From positions 29,525,410-29,589,409 of the forward strand of contig CM046873.1 of NCBI GenBank assembly GCA_025617745.1: 64,000 nt of DNA, written 5' to 3'. Positions 32,565-43,683 of this stretch are shown in pieces. The translations under genes and the position numbers were made by a program. This DNA comes from Heliocidaris erythrogramma (lineage: Eukaryota > Echinodermata > Echinoidea > Camarodonta > Echinometridae). Numbering within the stretch: position 1 is the first letter of the stretch; each line of letters begins with the position of its first letter. The notes under the pieces are model-generated. The model was not told the origin of the DNA. It was given only the letters and a program-made list of their open reading frames with translations, and made no database searches.

Positions 32565-34430
32565 CACATTTTATTTCATAAAGACTTGGGAGAAGACTAG
32601 CTTTATACTTTGTTTCCCACCTGTGCAAGAACTGCCAACTCTTGAATTTGTTTTCTTCTCGTTTTTTATCGTCTTTTCAATGTTTTTAATTGCTGCTTGG
32701 GAGAAGTGTGATCTCAGAGATAATGTATCATTTCTTTCTCGTGAAGTTCTTTGGGATAATCGTGATGGGCAGAGCACCGGTTATGAAGCAAACTAGAGAG
32801 TAAAGAAAAGAAACGTCAATGAAAACGTTAAAGGGGTATGTTCCGGGGCACTGTTCCTTCAATTCTGCTGTGTTCAGACTCGAAGAGTGAATGATCACTT
32901 GCAAAGAAACATCCCTAAAAACGTTCATGGGGCCTGCTCCAGGAACTGTTCAGCTGTTCCTTCAATGCTGCTGTGTTCAGACCTGGAGAGTGGTTGATGA
33001 GGAGGAATGAAACGTCAACCAGAACGTTCTAGGAGTTCACTCCATAGCTCAACTTCTGTGCTCCAATTCTCTAAGGTGCTGCCTTAATACAACTTCTATT
33101 CAAACCGAGTGATTTCTGTGCTACTTTCGCAAACCGGCAACGCAAATCATCAAGTGGGTCAAAGGCACAACCTCGCGTTATCTGATCGAGTTTGTGAGAT
33201 ATCCTTGTGCCCTCCCAGTGTCCTTCTGCATGGCAACATACAGTGTAGCTATCATCCAAAAAGCCATCGAGGCCTTTTATGCCCTTTTACCAACCGTGCT
33301 TCAGCAAGAACAGAAAAGGACAATGACCCTCCTCTTCATAACACCAAAAGACATGGTCTTGTTCAAATCTCAACATGAAACACTCTAAGTTGGTGTCGTT
33401 CTTGAGGCAACAGATGGTTCACCAATGCAAGGGCGTTTTTTTCTGTTGAGCCTTATTGTCGTAAAATTGAGCAATGTATTCTTTGAAGCTTCTTACTTCA
33501 ATGTACTGTTATAGTATCTTCACAACTTAACCCTATGAATAGGTTTTGATTATGGTGTAACAAGAATATTCCATACACCCCCAGCCCGAGTTATTTAGGG
33601 CTCGGTATTCAGGGGGTTAAACAATACTGGTCACTTACATATCTAACAAGGTTTTCTACAATCCAATCAATGAATCAGTGACATAATCATTTCTCTGATT
33701 ACTAATGAATAATGTAGGTGGTCACAAAACTCTGTACTTTTTATTTATGATCCGAGAAATCCTCACATACATGTAAATCATGTGATTAGAGCGTATAGCG
33801 TGTATTCATTATTCTGTAGCATTTCAGATTGTGTTTGTGGAAACAAGCCTGAAAGAACATTTTTCTTTCTCTTTGAGACTTCATGGGGAAGTACGATATC
33901 AAAGAAGAGTAAATTTCATGTTCTTATCGAGTAATCATCGTCCGCGAAATCATATTTATTTACAAAAATATTACCAGAGCTCCATAGAAAGAGAGATAGA
34001 GATAGAAAGAGGTTGGGGGTAAAAGTGTGATAACAATTTTGATAAGTTCGCGAAGTGAGTGGCGTGTGTTCAACCAAAGTATCAGGTGGTCTATTTGAGT
34101 TTTAAGAAACTTTTAAGGAATCTGAGTCTCTCTCTCTCTATCTGTCACTCTGTCAATGATTATATTAAATGAAATTGACAAAAAATATCTTCACAATCAT
34201 TTGATTTAGTCCTCAAGCAAAGTGCCTTTTTACAGATCTGTTGTCAACAGTATTATGCATATCCAAAATGAGGCATTATCTTTTATAGGAGAAAAATATT
34301 TGATTGATATTTAAAGATATAATTTTATTTGTCCCCCCTTTTTTATATTCCCTTTGAATGTCATGAAGAGTTTTTTTAAAGCACATGCATGTAATAAAGT
34401 TTTGTTGCAGTGTATGTCCATCACTCTTTT
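32565..34430 (+). other. TEAD: Probable TEAD 3' UTR
   Basis: Follows the stop codon with no intron signal needed. A good polyadenylation hexamer with GT-rich downstream sequence stands at 34393. Two short partly repeated segments (around 32845 and 32935, GTTCCTTCAAT...TGCTGTGTTCAGA) occur near the start. The true end is unknown. Confidence 0.4.
34393..34398 (+). terminator. Candidate polyadenylation signal
   Basis: AATAAA followed within 10-30 nt by GTTTTGTTGCAGTGTATG, a GT-rich downstream element. Other AATAAA-like hexamers exist farther down (for example near 41056), so use is unproven. Confidence 0.3.
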
Positions 34431-37400
34431 AATGATTCAATAGATTTTTGTTTTTTAGGTAAAAAGCTAAAATACCAAAATGTTTTGTGGAAATACACTA
34501 TTTAAGAACTGCTCACTTTACTTAAATAGTGCCATTTAAAGTCAACAAATTTTAAAACACGACGTGCCACATTTGTAGACAGCACGATTTGTTTGAAATC
34601 AAAACATCAAGTCCTGTATAACTATTGTTTTACCCAAGTTTTTTTTTTTTTGTTGCTTTGTCCAAATCAAAACCTCCTGAAGCTTTCTGTGTCATTACCA
34701 AAGACAAAAAAATACTACTGATAATTAAAGTTTCGGCTTGTGGTAAAAAGAATGTTAAGTACTCAAGGAAAATTTGGTGGGAATCACCGTCTATCTACAT
34801 ATATTTATTATACCACATTGGTAATGGATTCATTATAAAAAAAATAATCAAATGTAATCAGATCTATTCTTAATTTATTACCAAGAATCAAACCTAAATT
34901 GTGAAAATTCAATATTTAAATTAAAAATCACTACAAAAATCAGGCCTATTTTATAAAGAACATGAATTTGACTGTTTATTTTCTCATTTCAAAAATTATA
35001 TTTATATGATGCAATGTAAATGGTAATATATACATGTATGTCTATAAGAAGTTAAATCAATTAATTTTATCAGAGTGTGATTGCTAAATGTGCCTTTACA
35101 CAAAACGTAAGTGGTTACTTGGGCCAAAATATGAAAAGTGGTAAAAATATACAAGTGATCACTGTTTCCAAACAGGTGGTAAATGCTTGTTATACAGACA
35201 TTGTTGATAAATGCCATTTCTCCTAAAATGTAGCTGGTTTATTTCAACCAATGATTGCCATTTTATATTCTTCCCCCCCCCGCAAAAAACCCCACTAACT
35301 TTTGCAATGACATTTTGTGAACTTGAGGGTCAATGTGGGTTCTTTATGAACTTTCAAGGGCCAATCGACGCTCCCACATACCACCTTTTTTCCTTTTCTA
35401 CTACCAAAATTATCCTGTTAAGGAATTTCTCTCTCGCTTTTACATAACATCGCTATCACTGTCGCTGGTTTTTAGGGTTCTTTAAAAGATTTCAAGGGTT
35501 GATACAGTGCTGCAAAGTACCATGTGTCATTTTCTACCACCAAAACTAATTCTATTTAGGAATTTTCTCTCTCTTGTTTTTTACACCATCATTATGCCTG
35601 TCTCTGTAATATATAGTTTTACATCACAGAAATGCCAAAGCTCACTCATACATTTGTACTTAAGCCAAATAAGAAAAAAAGATATTTTTTTTTTTGTTGT
35701 TGTTGGTTGCTCTTCACTCGTTTTAATGTGGAGCTCTTATGGACGGGGGATCTTACAAGGGAATATAGTGTCTTTACAGAAGCTTTTTTGATACAAAATC
35801 TTGATGAAGAAAATTATAAGCTGTGAATACAGATGATTATTTCTACATTTTCTCACATTTTTACTATTTTGACCCGTTTGCTCATTTTGCTTTTTCTTAC
35901 AAAGAGGTGATGTAAAGTTTGTTTTGTACAAAGAATACTATTCCATATTTACTATTTATTGTTGTTCGTGTGTATGGTATCTTCAAATGAAAAAAAATAA
36001 TTGCTGTCTTTGTTCATTTGTCTTGTTAGACTTGTGATATATATCATAGACAGAAATGAAATTAATGATTGAATGCATGTCCCAAATAGAAATCGTAATA
36101 TTATTCAGATTTTATTTCACAGAGATATTAATCATTTCAACCTTTTAGAAACTCTTTTAAAGACATTGGCGTGACATATTTTCTCATTACTGTTTCTTTC
36201 TGTGGGTCTATTGGATATTCTGAAATTTTGAAATCTGCATCTTCATTTCCTCCAAAGGGAAAACAAATTGTCCAAAGGAAGCCCAGGGACCCGTGACACA
36301 AAGCTTACATGTAGCATTGGTATTTTGTGATCAGTTGCATATAAAATTACATGATCAATCACAAAATAACATTCAATTGCCAACTTATTTTTTGTGAAAT
36401 GGGACTCAGATTTATACAGCTAAAGAAATTTCAAGGAGATATTTGTCAATTTTAGGATATGATTATCAGTTGCCCGCTGTGGGATATAGGAGCTATTTCT
36501 TAAGTGGAAATATTCTGGAAATTAACTCAAATGTTTCAAGGAAATAATTTGAGAAGCAGAAGTTCTCACACATTTGTCATGACAAAAACAATCATGAGAG
36601 ATACATATTTAGAAGAATTCGAGTATGAATCTGACCATCCATCATGCATAAATTAGCAGATCTAGACACAAATTTCTGAGGAAAATGTACTTGTAGTTAT
36701 ATTTAAGATAAAATGACATTGGGAACATCCACTGTGTGGATTTGAAAAAGTTTTAAGAGATGAAAATTTTCCGCTTCGAATAGATGTCTGGTTTAGTTTT
36801 TATGTTTTGGAAAAGCACAAAAGTTACTCAAACAGCAATCATTTTTTTCCCCTCTCTCTGCAGAATTATTTTTCATGTAGTTGAAGTGCGTTTTTTTACA
36901 ACATATCTGTCACAAAGGCGTATTCATACTGGCTCTTTTATGCCACATAGGGCAGCGTAACGGGCAACAATATTTGGCTATCGTGCACAGAAGAGCGGGT
37001 CTTGTCTGTCGTTTGTTTGGTATGGTAAAGATTAATATTCACAGTGAACACCACACTTTTTATTTGTCGTCTACAATGTATACTGCCATCTATGTCCGAC
37101 TGTGTTAAGGTGAATATTTCTTGCTTTTCAGTACAGTGTCACAAGGAATCGGAACGTTGCTTAAAAGTACTCTTTCTCGTAAATGTTATCTCAGATCGGT
37201 TAAAGGGGGCCCGCATTGGCATGGAGAGATTAAAATGTACACTGGATGATGGTTCGTCCTCTTGCGACAAAGAAATCGAGACAAAATAATGTGAAAAATG
37301 TGGATGATGTCATCACTGTTGCATTGTGGGGGAATAGACGGGACGCAATGATTAACAGATAGAGGGGGGAACCAGTCAGTGCGGCCACCCTTTAACTCTG

Positions 37401-38096
37401 GAAACGGGTGTAGAACCTCTGACCGTACTTACGTAGACGTACTGACGCGAGATCGTTCTTTTTTTAAATCTTGTCGATACTGTAATCATGAGGAGATTGA
37501 TTTTAAAAGAATGTACATTTTTCTTTTGCATTTCTCGTTTCAAACCGCATCGGTGCTAATGCTTCATTTTGTTTTCTTAGAAAAAAAAATACGAAAAAAA
37601 AAATACCTTGTATAGATTGTAAGATATTTTACCAGAGAAACTTTTTACAAAGCTTTTGTAAAGCAAGACTTTATATAATTTTACTTGGGACTAGTGTAAG
37701 AAACATGGCATATTTTCTGAAATTTGTGTTGGTTTTTTTTTTCTGTACGTGATATAGAGCCAATAGGTTATATACGTGTTGTGTAGTTTGCATGCAATGA
37801 TGGTGTTTTAGTGTTGTCATCACTGAATAATTTTATACTTCAGTTATTTCATGATTGTTTCTTTTTCTACTTTAATACTGCCTGTGATCTTGCAAGTATA
37901 TTTCTTCGAGTAAGTTACTTCAGAGTATTTTTGAGGGGCCCGGTTGATTATGTTTTTGAGTGGGCGTGTTCATAGTTCATACCGCATGCACTAAAACAAA
38001 TGGGACCAAACACTGTATGGTAGTTATGCTGGTTAATATGTAGGCAACCCAAGATTGTGTTCACACTGGACCATATCCAGTTCTGACTTACGTACC
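34431..38096. other. Unassigned, AT-rich intergenic or 3' UTR
   Basis: No exon, transposon terminus or array recognised. Short frames (35507, 36881, 37044, 37379) have no domain. Confidence 0.5.
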
Positions 38097-38511
38097 TTAA
38101 AGCTCACCTCACATTACACGATCCAACTGCGAACCGTTTTTCGAGGCAACAGCAGTTACAGTAGGCGTTGAAATATAAACAATTATAATCTCCTTGACCG
38201 AGATTCTGAATAATAATGTCAATGCTACAGTCAAAATTTAAGTGCATTGTAAAAGCCATCTTTTCGGAATAAAGGCCTAATCGGCTACTACTCGACTATC
38301 GCACAACTGGCCTGACGTCACTGCGATTCGGAGCCGATTTGGCTTATCCTCCGAGAAAGCTTGCAAGCCCCAAATCATTTCAATTTCATTATTCATATGA
38401 CTAATCAGAACCTATTTAGATTACCAATGTTTGAATATTCATATCAAATGCTATTGTCAGTTCTTCCAAAATTGGACAGTAGTCAGATCCTATAGTGTGC
38501 GGTGAGCTTAA
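38097..38511. repeat. TTAA-type MITE, family E
   Basis: TTAAAGCTCACCTCACATTA at 38097-38116 and GTGTGCGGTGAGCTTAA at 38495-38511 are imperfect inverted ends with TTAA on both sides. No coding capacity. Confidence 0.65.
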
Positions 38512-38587
38512 TTCTAAAAACCTAAAATCCAATTGCAACCTAAGCCGTAAAGCTGTATCTAGCAAATGAAGGATCACCAATTATTCA

Positions 38588-38690
38588 GGTGATAATAATA
38601 ATAATAGTGGCCACTTATATAGCGCTCATATCCGTCACGCAGTGACGCTCATGGCGCTTAGACATTATTATTACCCTGGTGATCCGATCG
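38588..38690. repeat. Trinucleotide plus TATATAGCGC motif, LINE/SINE tail
   Basis: ATAATAATAATAATAG then CACTTATATAGCGCTCATAT and GGCGCTTAGACATTATTATT. The same ATT-repeat plus TATATAGCGC arrangement forms the 3' tail of the LINE at 46420-46862, so this is probably the tail of a related element. Confidence 0.5.
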
Positions 38691-39216
38691 ATGCTCCAAC
38701 AACATTTCTTTCTGCATTTTTATCGTCGAATCATAGGGTTGAGGTTCCTTGCAGTTGGGTTAAGGTTGGGTTTAGAGTTAAGTTTAGGTGTACGTTGGGT
38801 CCATGGTCGAAGATAGGTATTGGGTTAGTGTTGCAAGAAACGTCGGACCATCTGTTGTTCAATTCATAGCAAATGTCAGATTATCGTTAAATACACAGTG
38901 CCAGAACTGAAGATGCCTTTTATTTAGGTTGAATGTGGAGAAACACTTGCAGGAATCAGATGTTGGAATATTCTGTTTGACTTGTAATCAAGAGTTGCCT
39001 TTCGATTATGAAGATATCATATTTTACATCTCAATGATTCAATTTCCCTCTCTCTGCTCCATGCAGTAAGAGAGCTACAGATGTTATGTGGTGGCTGGTG
39101 TATAACTTTTGCATGATGTTCGGATTCAAGAAAGGTTCATGCCATGGACTTAATGAATAGCAACACTGAAAGTTTGCAATTCCCTAGAGTTTCTTCTTAT
39201 GAAAGCCGAAATATCC

Positions 39217-39353
39217 GGGAAGCATTTCATCAAGTGTCTTGTCAGTGATTTTTACCAACAACTGTTATAAGCTACTGAAATCCTTGCATCTGATTCGCTG
39301 AGAGCAAATTTGTCGGTATAAATCACTGACAAAACACTTGATGAAACGCTCCC
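39217..39353. repeat. Palindromic MITE family P, variant arms
   Basis: Left arm CATTTCATCAAGTGTCTTGT then CAGTGATTTTTACC; right arm GGTATAAATCACTGACAAAA then CACTTGATGAAACGCTCCC; core (inverted) GCTACTGAAATCCTTGCATC. Confidence 0.8.
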
Positions 39354-39543
39354 CTGGTTTTATAGTAGCAGGATGGACACGTCAGTTTCATGATCTGGAC
39401 GTTAGGTTTTCTCTGTACAAAACAATAGGAGTTAATGCCCTTCTGGCGCCAAACGGACGATATGTTGTCCGCAGCGTGTCCATTCACATTGTGGACAATG
39501 CATTCTCAAAACTTCATTGGCTGAATGCCAATAGGCAAGACCA

Positions 39544-39715
39544 GGGGGTGTTTCATAAAGCTGTTTGTAAGTTACGCACGACGACTTTACGCACAACTGG
39601 TGATCAGTTCTTGTGCTAAATGATTGAGAATCTGATTAGTATAGCACCCAAGAACATGTTCCAGTCGTTCGTAAAGTCATTCGTAACTTTACGAACGGCT
39701 TTATGAAACACCCCC
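39544..39715. repeat. Palindromic MITE, GGGGGTGTTTCATAAAGC ends
   Basis: GGGGGTGTTTCATAAAGC on the left; GCTTTATGAAACACCCCC on the right. Inner arms GTAAGTTACGCACGACGACT and AGTCATTCGTAACTTTACGA pair imperfectly. Core unrelated to family P. Confidence 0.8.
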
Positions 39716-42093
39716 TTGTTGAAGGAAGTAACACATGAGCAATGCATGCTAAACATCGTATCGCAGAAGCTTCTGAGCATGTTATATTTTGTGTTTGAGA
39801 TTGTGACTTTTGGAAAGTGCCCTAATGCACCAAGGAGTGTGCAATTTGTACAAAACATCTCAGTTTAATACCAGTGTTGTATGTGAAGGCTTTAGCAGAA
39901 ATCTGGTGAAGTGTTTTGAATTCATGGGACAATGTACTTCCATGTTCAACAATTGATAATTAAAGTATGGGAGATACCGGTAGCTATTTCATTATAGATT
40001 TATGTCTGGAGTTTGCCTTGCCATGTAAAAGGTCAACAAAGATTATGTACTTGAACAGTATAAGAGATGAATTACTGGTGATTAATTCAAAAGAAAAAGA
40101 TTTTTTCTCCTTTCTCTCTCTCTCAAATTTATTTGACAGTACTTTGCAACGTCAAAGTAAAAATTAAAAAAAAACAAAACCCTCATAGCTGCCCACAAAT
40201 TTTCAAGCTGAATGGAAAATGGTTTGTATTCTCGTAGAATTTTAAAAGGATTTTTAAGTCACTGTATATGAACATAATCTTATATGAATTCAAGCGATGG
40301 ACAAGAAAGAGGGATATAGAACTCAAAAAAGTTGTTACAATGATTGATATAGAAATTGTTGGGGGCATTTGAGAACATGACATACCAGATGTTAATTGTA
40401 TTCAACTTAAGTTTATGATTGGTACTCATGACTCACCGACTTTAATTGTTCTCAACAAGCAAAGTTTGTTGTGCTTGCCGAGAAGAGCCTTAGAAAAGCA
40501 CATGTTATGACCCTGTGGTCCAGAGAAAAAATTACATTTACACAAATTTTGACGATTTATTTTTCCTTATAAAGATAAGATACCAGTTTGAAGTCTTGTT
40601 GGAGTCACGAGGGAATTTATCGGTATTTAAAAAATGTTGAATATAAGTAGGAAAAATGAACCAGATGTGCATCTCATTTCAAAGGAAAGAACCAGTATGC
40701 AAATTGAACTGCCTCATGAATATTCATAGGCTAGAGGAAAGTTGAATTCAGTGTCTTCAGATCTAATTTAGAAAAGCTCTATTTAGGGAAGAAAAAAAAC
40801 TGTCACAAGTGCCTATATAATTACAATTGAGAAAAAAACAGACTTACTATAATAGAATTGAGACATTTTTCAAAAAACACATTCTTTGTTAATTTTTTTT
40901 CACGTTCCCTGGATGATGTGTTGTGGGGAATATTTAAGGTATCGGCTTTCGTTTGTCAGTGGTGAGTCTTATATTGTTTGTGATTTTTTTGTACCATGTA
41001 GTGTACAAAAAAAAGTGACTGCAAAAGATTGCTTTTCATTCATCTTTTGTACAAATAAAATTTAAAAAAAGTTTGCAGAAATACACAAATACAGTGTCTT
41101 GCTTTTTGTTGTCTACTTCGATGAATATTTTAATTTGTAAATTTACAAATACATGCAATACACAACTGAAGATAACAAGCAAAGGCTATATTTTAAGTAC
41201 ACAATGCTGATTGAAGTGAATACATAGTCATAAGTTGGTAGCCAAAATGCAAAATTATGAAAATACATCAACTTTGCTAATGTGCCTTTTCTAATTTTTA
41301 GTTATACATCTTTTTCTCACTTGATATTTAAAAACATTGAATACAATCTTGGCAAGGATGGACTATATATGTACATGTAGAGATATGAATATTTTGACCT
41401 ACATAGTGCTGTAGTTTGCAACCAAAAAATCCTGGTCTGGTCAGGCGTGTTAAATTGCTATTAAAAAATCCTTACCGGGGTACTGGATTGGTCTAGGAAC
41501 TCGTTCTTAACCTTCTAGTCACTGAACTCGGACTCGGTAAACCATCTTGCGGCATAGACTCTCTACGCAAACTCTTTCCACAGTAACGCATCGCTTCATT
41601 GCGGATTCTAGATGGCATATTTGTAAAGATAGCACACACAAAATTTCAGTGCCCAATATCCCCTACAATACATTTGCTGTTGTGTTACACAGGTCAAAGT
41701 CCACAGGCGGTTTAGTGAGTAATAAGAAGGGTGATCCCGGGCGGTTTAGTGACTAGGTTTAAGGAACAGGGTTAAAAGAAATGTCTGTTCTTTTCCTTAG
41801 AAGGCATTCTAACACCTATTACAATACACGATTGCCAGATTGTACATTCTACATGTATATACACACAAATATATACGGTAAGTAGAAGTATGAGTGATAG
41901 AAGATGACCAAACATGGGCCTTTTCCTTTTTCACTACTCTTTTCTACCGGACCTGCTTTGAGTTTTAGTCCGGCAAGTTTAAAACCAGTTCTTTGCTACA
42001 GGACGAGAACTACAGCCAAAGAGCATGATTCTACATGGACAAGGACAATATTTAAAGTAGGATTTTTTTTTAAAACACATCAAACCATTAAAT
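39716..42093. other. Unassigned intergenic DNA
   Basis: No gene recognised. A small inverted-end repeat may lie at 41510-41760 (CTAGTCACTGAAC and GTTTAGTGACTAGG). The frame at 39967-40167 has no domain. Confidence 0.45.
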
Positions 42094-42392
42094 GGGAGTT
42101 TTCATTCCGCAACGTACGCAGGATTCTAGGACGGAGATTAACTATTGCACATAACAAGGGACGCTAGGACGCCAGTCTTAAGTCTGTGGAAAATTGAAGA
42201 ACCGGAACAGTAGTTCCATCCTAGATTCAGAGCGAACGTTGCATTTGCAATTTATCGTGCGTTCTTGATCTAGCACGTGTTGCCGTTCCGGTTCTTGAAT
42301 TTTTGACAAAGAATGCCTAGGCATCCTTTGTCATGTGCAATTGTTAATCTCCCGTCCTAGAATCCCGCGTACATTGCTGAACGAAAACTCCC
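42094..42392. repeat. Fold-back element with ~70-bp arms
   Basis: GGGAGTTTTCATTCCGCAAC then GGATTCTAGGACGGAG on the left; CTCCCGTCCTAGAATCC... and GAACGAAAACTCCC on the right. Flanked by TAA on both sides (3-bp target duplication possible). Confidence 0.7.
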
Positions 42393-42825
42393 TAATAACA
42401 GTAATCTATCACATATATACTTATACATAAACATCATATGTTGCCAGCATCAATCTTTCTACATTGTAACAACAACAAAGACACACAAATAAATTCAGTT
42501 TCTATATGGACACATTACACTATGATAAAGAGCGATTCCTGTAAGACATATATCTTTGATCCATCAATTTCATCAAAAAAAGAAAACTTTCTTGATGTGA
42601 CTGTTGACTAATAAAATCAATGATCCCTGTCACATCAAAACATTGGCCATTTTTGGATGAAATAAATGGATAAATGTCATACGGGACGTATTGGTAGTAA
42701 TTATCCTAAAATGTCTTTATGAGCTTACAATGTGCTCTGAAAATTAGTACATGTACATGTAACTTGGTTTTAGCTCCGGCAACTGTTCTCAGAACATACA
42801 TGCATTCAAGGAATGAGTCCTACCA

Positions 42826-42964
42826 GGGCCCCGTTTCATAAAACTTATCAACGACGAGTTGCAATAACTGTTATAAGCTACTGAAATCCTTCCATCTGAT
42901 TGGCTGACAGCATATTTGTCATACAAATGTGGCAGTTAGTGATAAGTTTTATGAAATGGGACCC
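42826..42964. repeat. Palindromic MITE family P
   Basis: GGGCCCCGTTTCATAAAACT on the left; AGTTTTATGAAATGGGACCC on the right; core ACTGTTATAAGCTACTGAAA then TCTGATTGGCTGACAG. Confidence 0.8.
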
Positions 42965-43612
42965 AGGTCGTACAACACCTCACGAGAGACAACTGAATAT
43001 ATATAAGAGGAAGAAGGGCCTAACTCCAACAAAACAGCTTTTTAGTGCTTGTGAGAAAAAAAAAATCAATATGTTAATGAAAATATAATTTAGCTTTGCA
43101 AGGATGTTTCATGGTGTTGGCTTGCAACACAGAGGCAAAATGATGCCCCCCTCCCCCCAAAAAATAAAGAAACAGCAACAACAACAAACAAACAAACAAA
43201 TCTACAAAATATAATTTTTACACAGTATACCAACACTTTTAATGAACTGTAATCGCTCACATCCATTTCATTTCGTCTATAAATGATCAGTAGTCTAGTC
43301 CGGCCTAAGTCCAGAATATATCATGCTCCATGTATGGCTTAGATCTATTCCTGTTGGATCAGCGGTTGATGAAGTGGCCACGAAGTCCTGGTCTAGTTTT
43401 ATTTTCTGCACCTGGCAGAATATATGGAACAGATCTATTCCAGTTGGTCCACAGCCGAATGAAAACAACTTCTTTCTGGTCCTGGTCTTGGTCTTGATTC
43501 CATACTAGAGCTACGACAGTCTTTGATCTAGGACGAAATGGAGCTGACTGGAAAGCTAGCCTTGCTCTTGATTCCCCTTTCAGGACATTGAAATGAAGGG
43601 ATGGGACTGTTG
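42965..43612. other. NKIRAS 3' UTR / downstream region
   Basis: Lies 3' of the NKIRAS stop on the - strand. No second gene seen. A partly repeated segment AGATCTATTCC(T/A)GTTGG occurs at about 43333 and 43434. Confidence 0.4.
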
Positions 43613-43683
43613 TCATGAATCGCCAAAGCTCTGCAGTTGTTTTGGCTTGAAATTCCGCACCGATATTGAGAAAGTGGATTTGG
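43613..43683 (-). CDS. NKIRAS: NKIRAS last coding exon and stop
   Basis: 71 nt after CTACAG. After a split Thr codon it reads [25 protein letters not shown] (43613-43615). The KSxF..x.R..K pattern matches the human C-terminus (KSSFPLPGRK). No CAAX motif, as in the family. Confidence 0.88.

Noticed and set aside
32565-33388. Open frames after the TEAD stop (32452-32796, 33109-33388)
   Set aside because: Other-frame reading of the last exon and 3' UTR; no domain.
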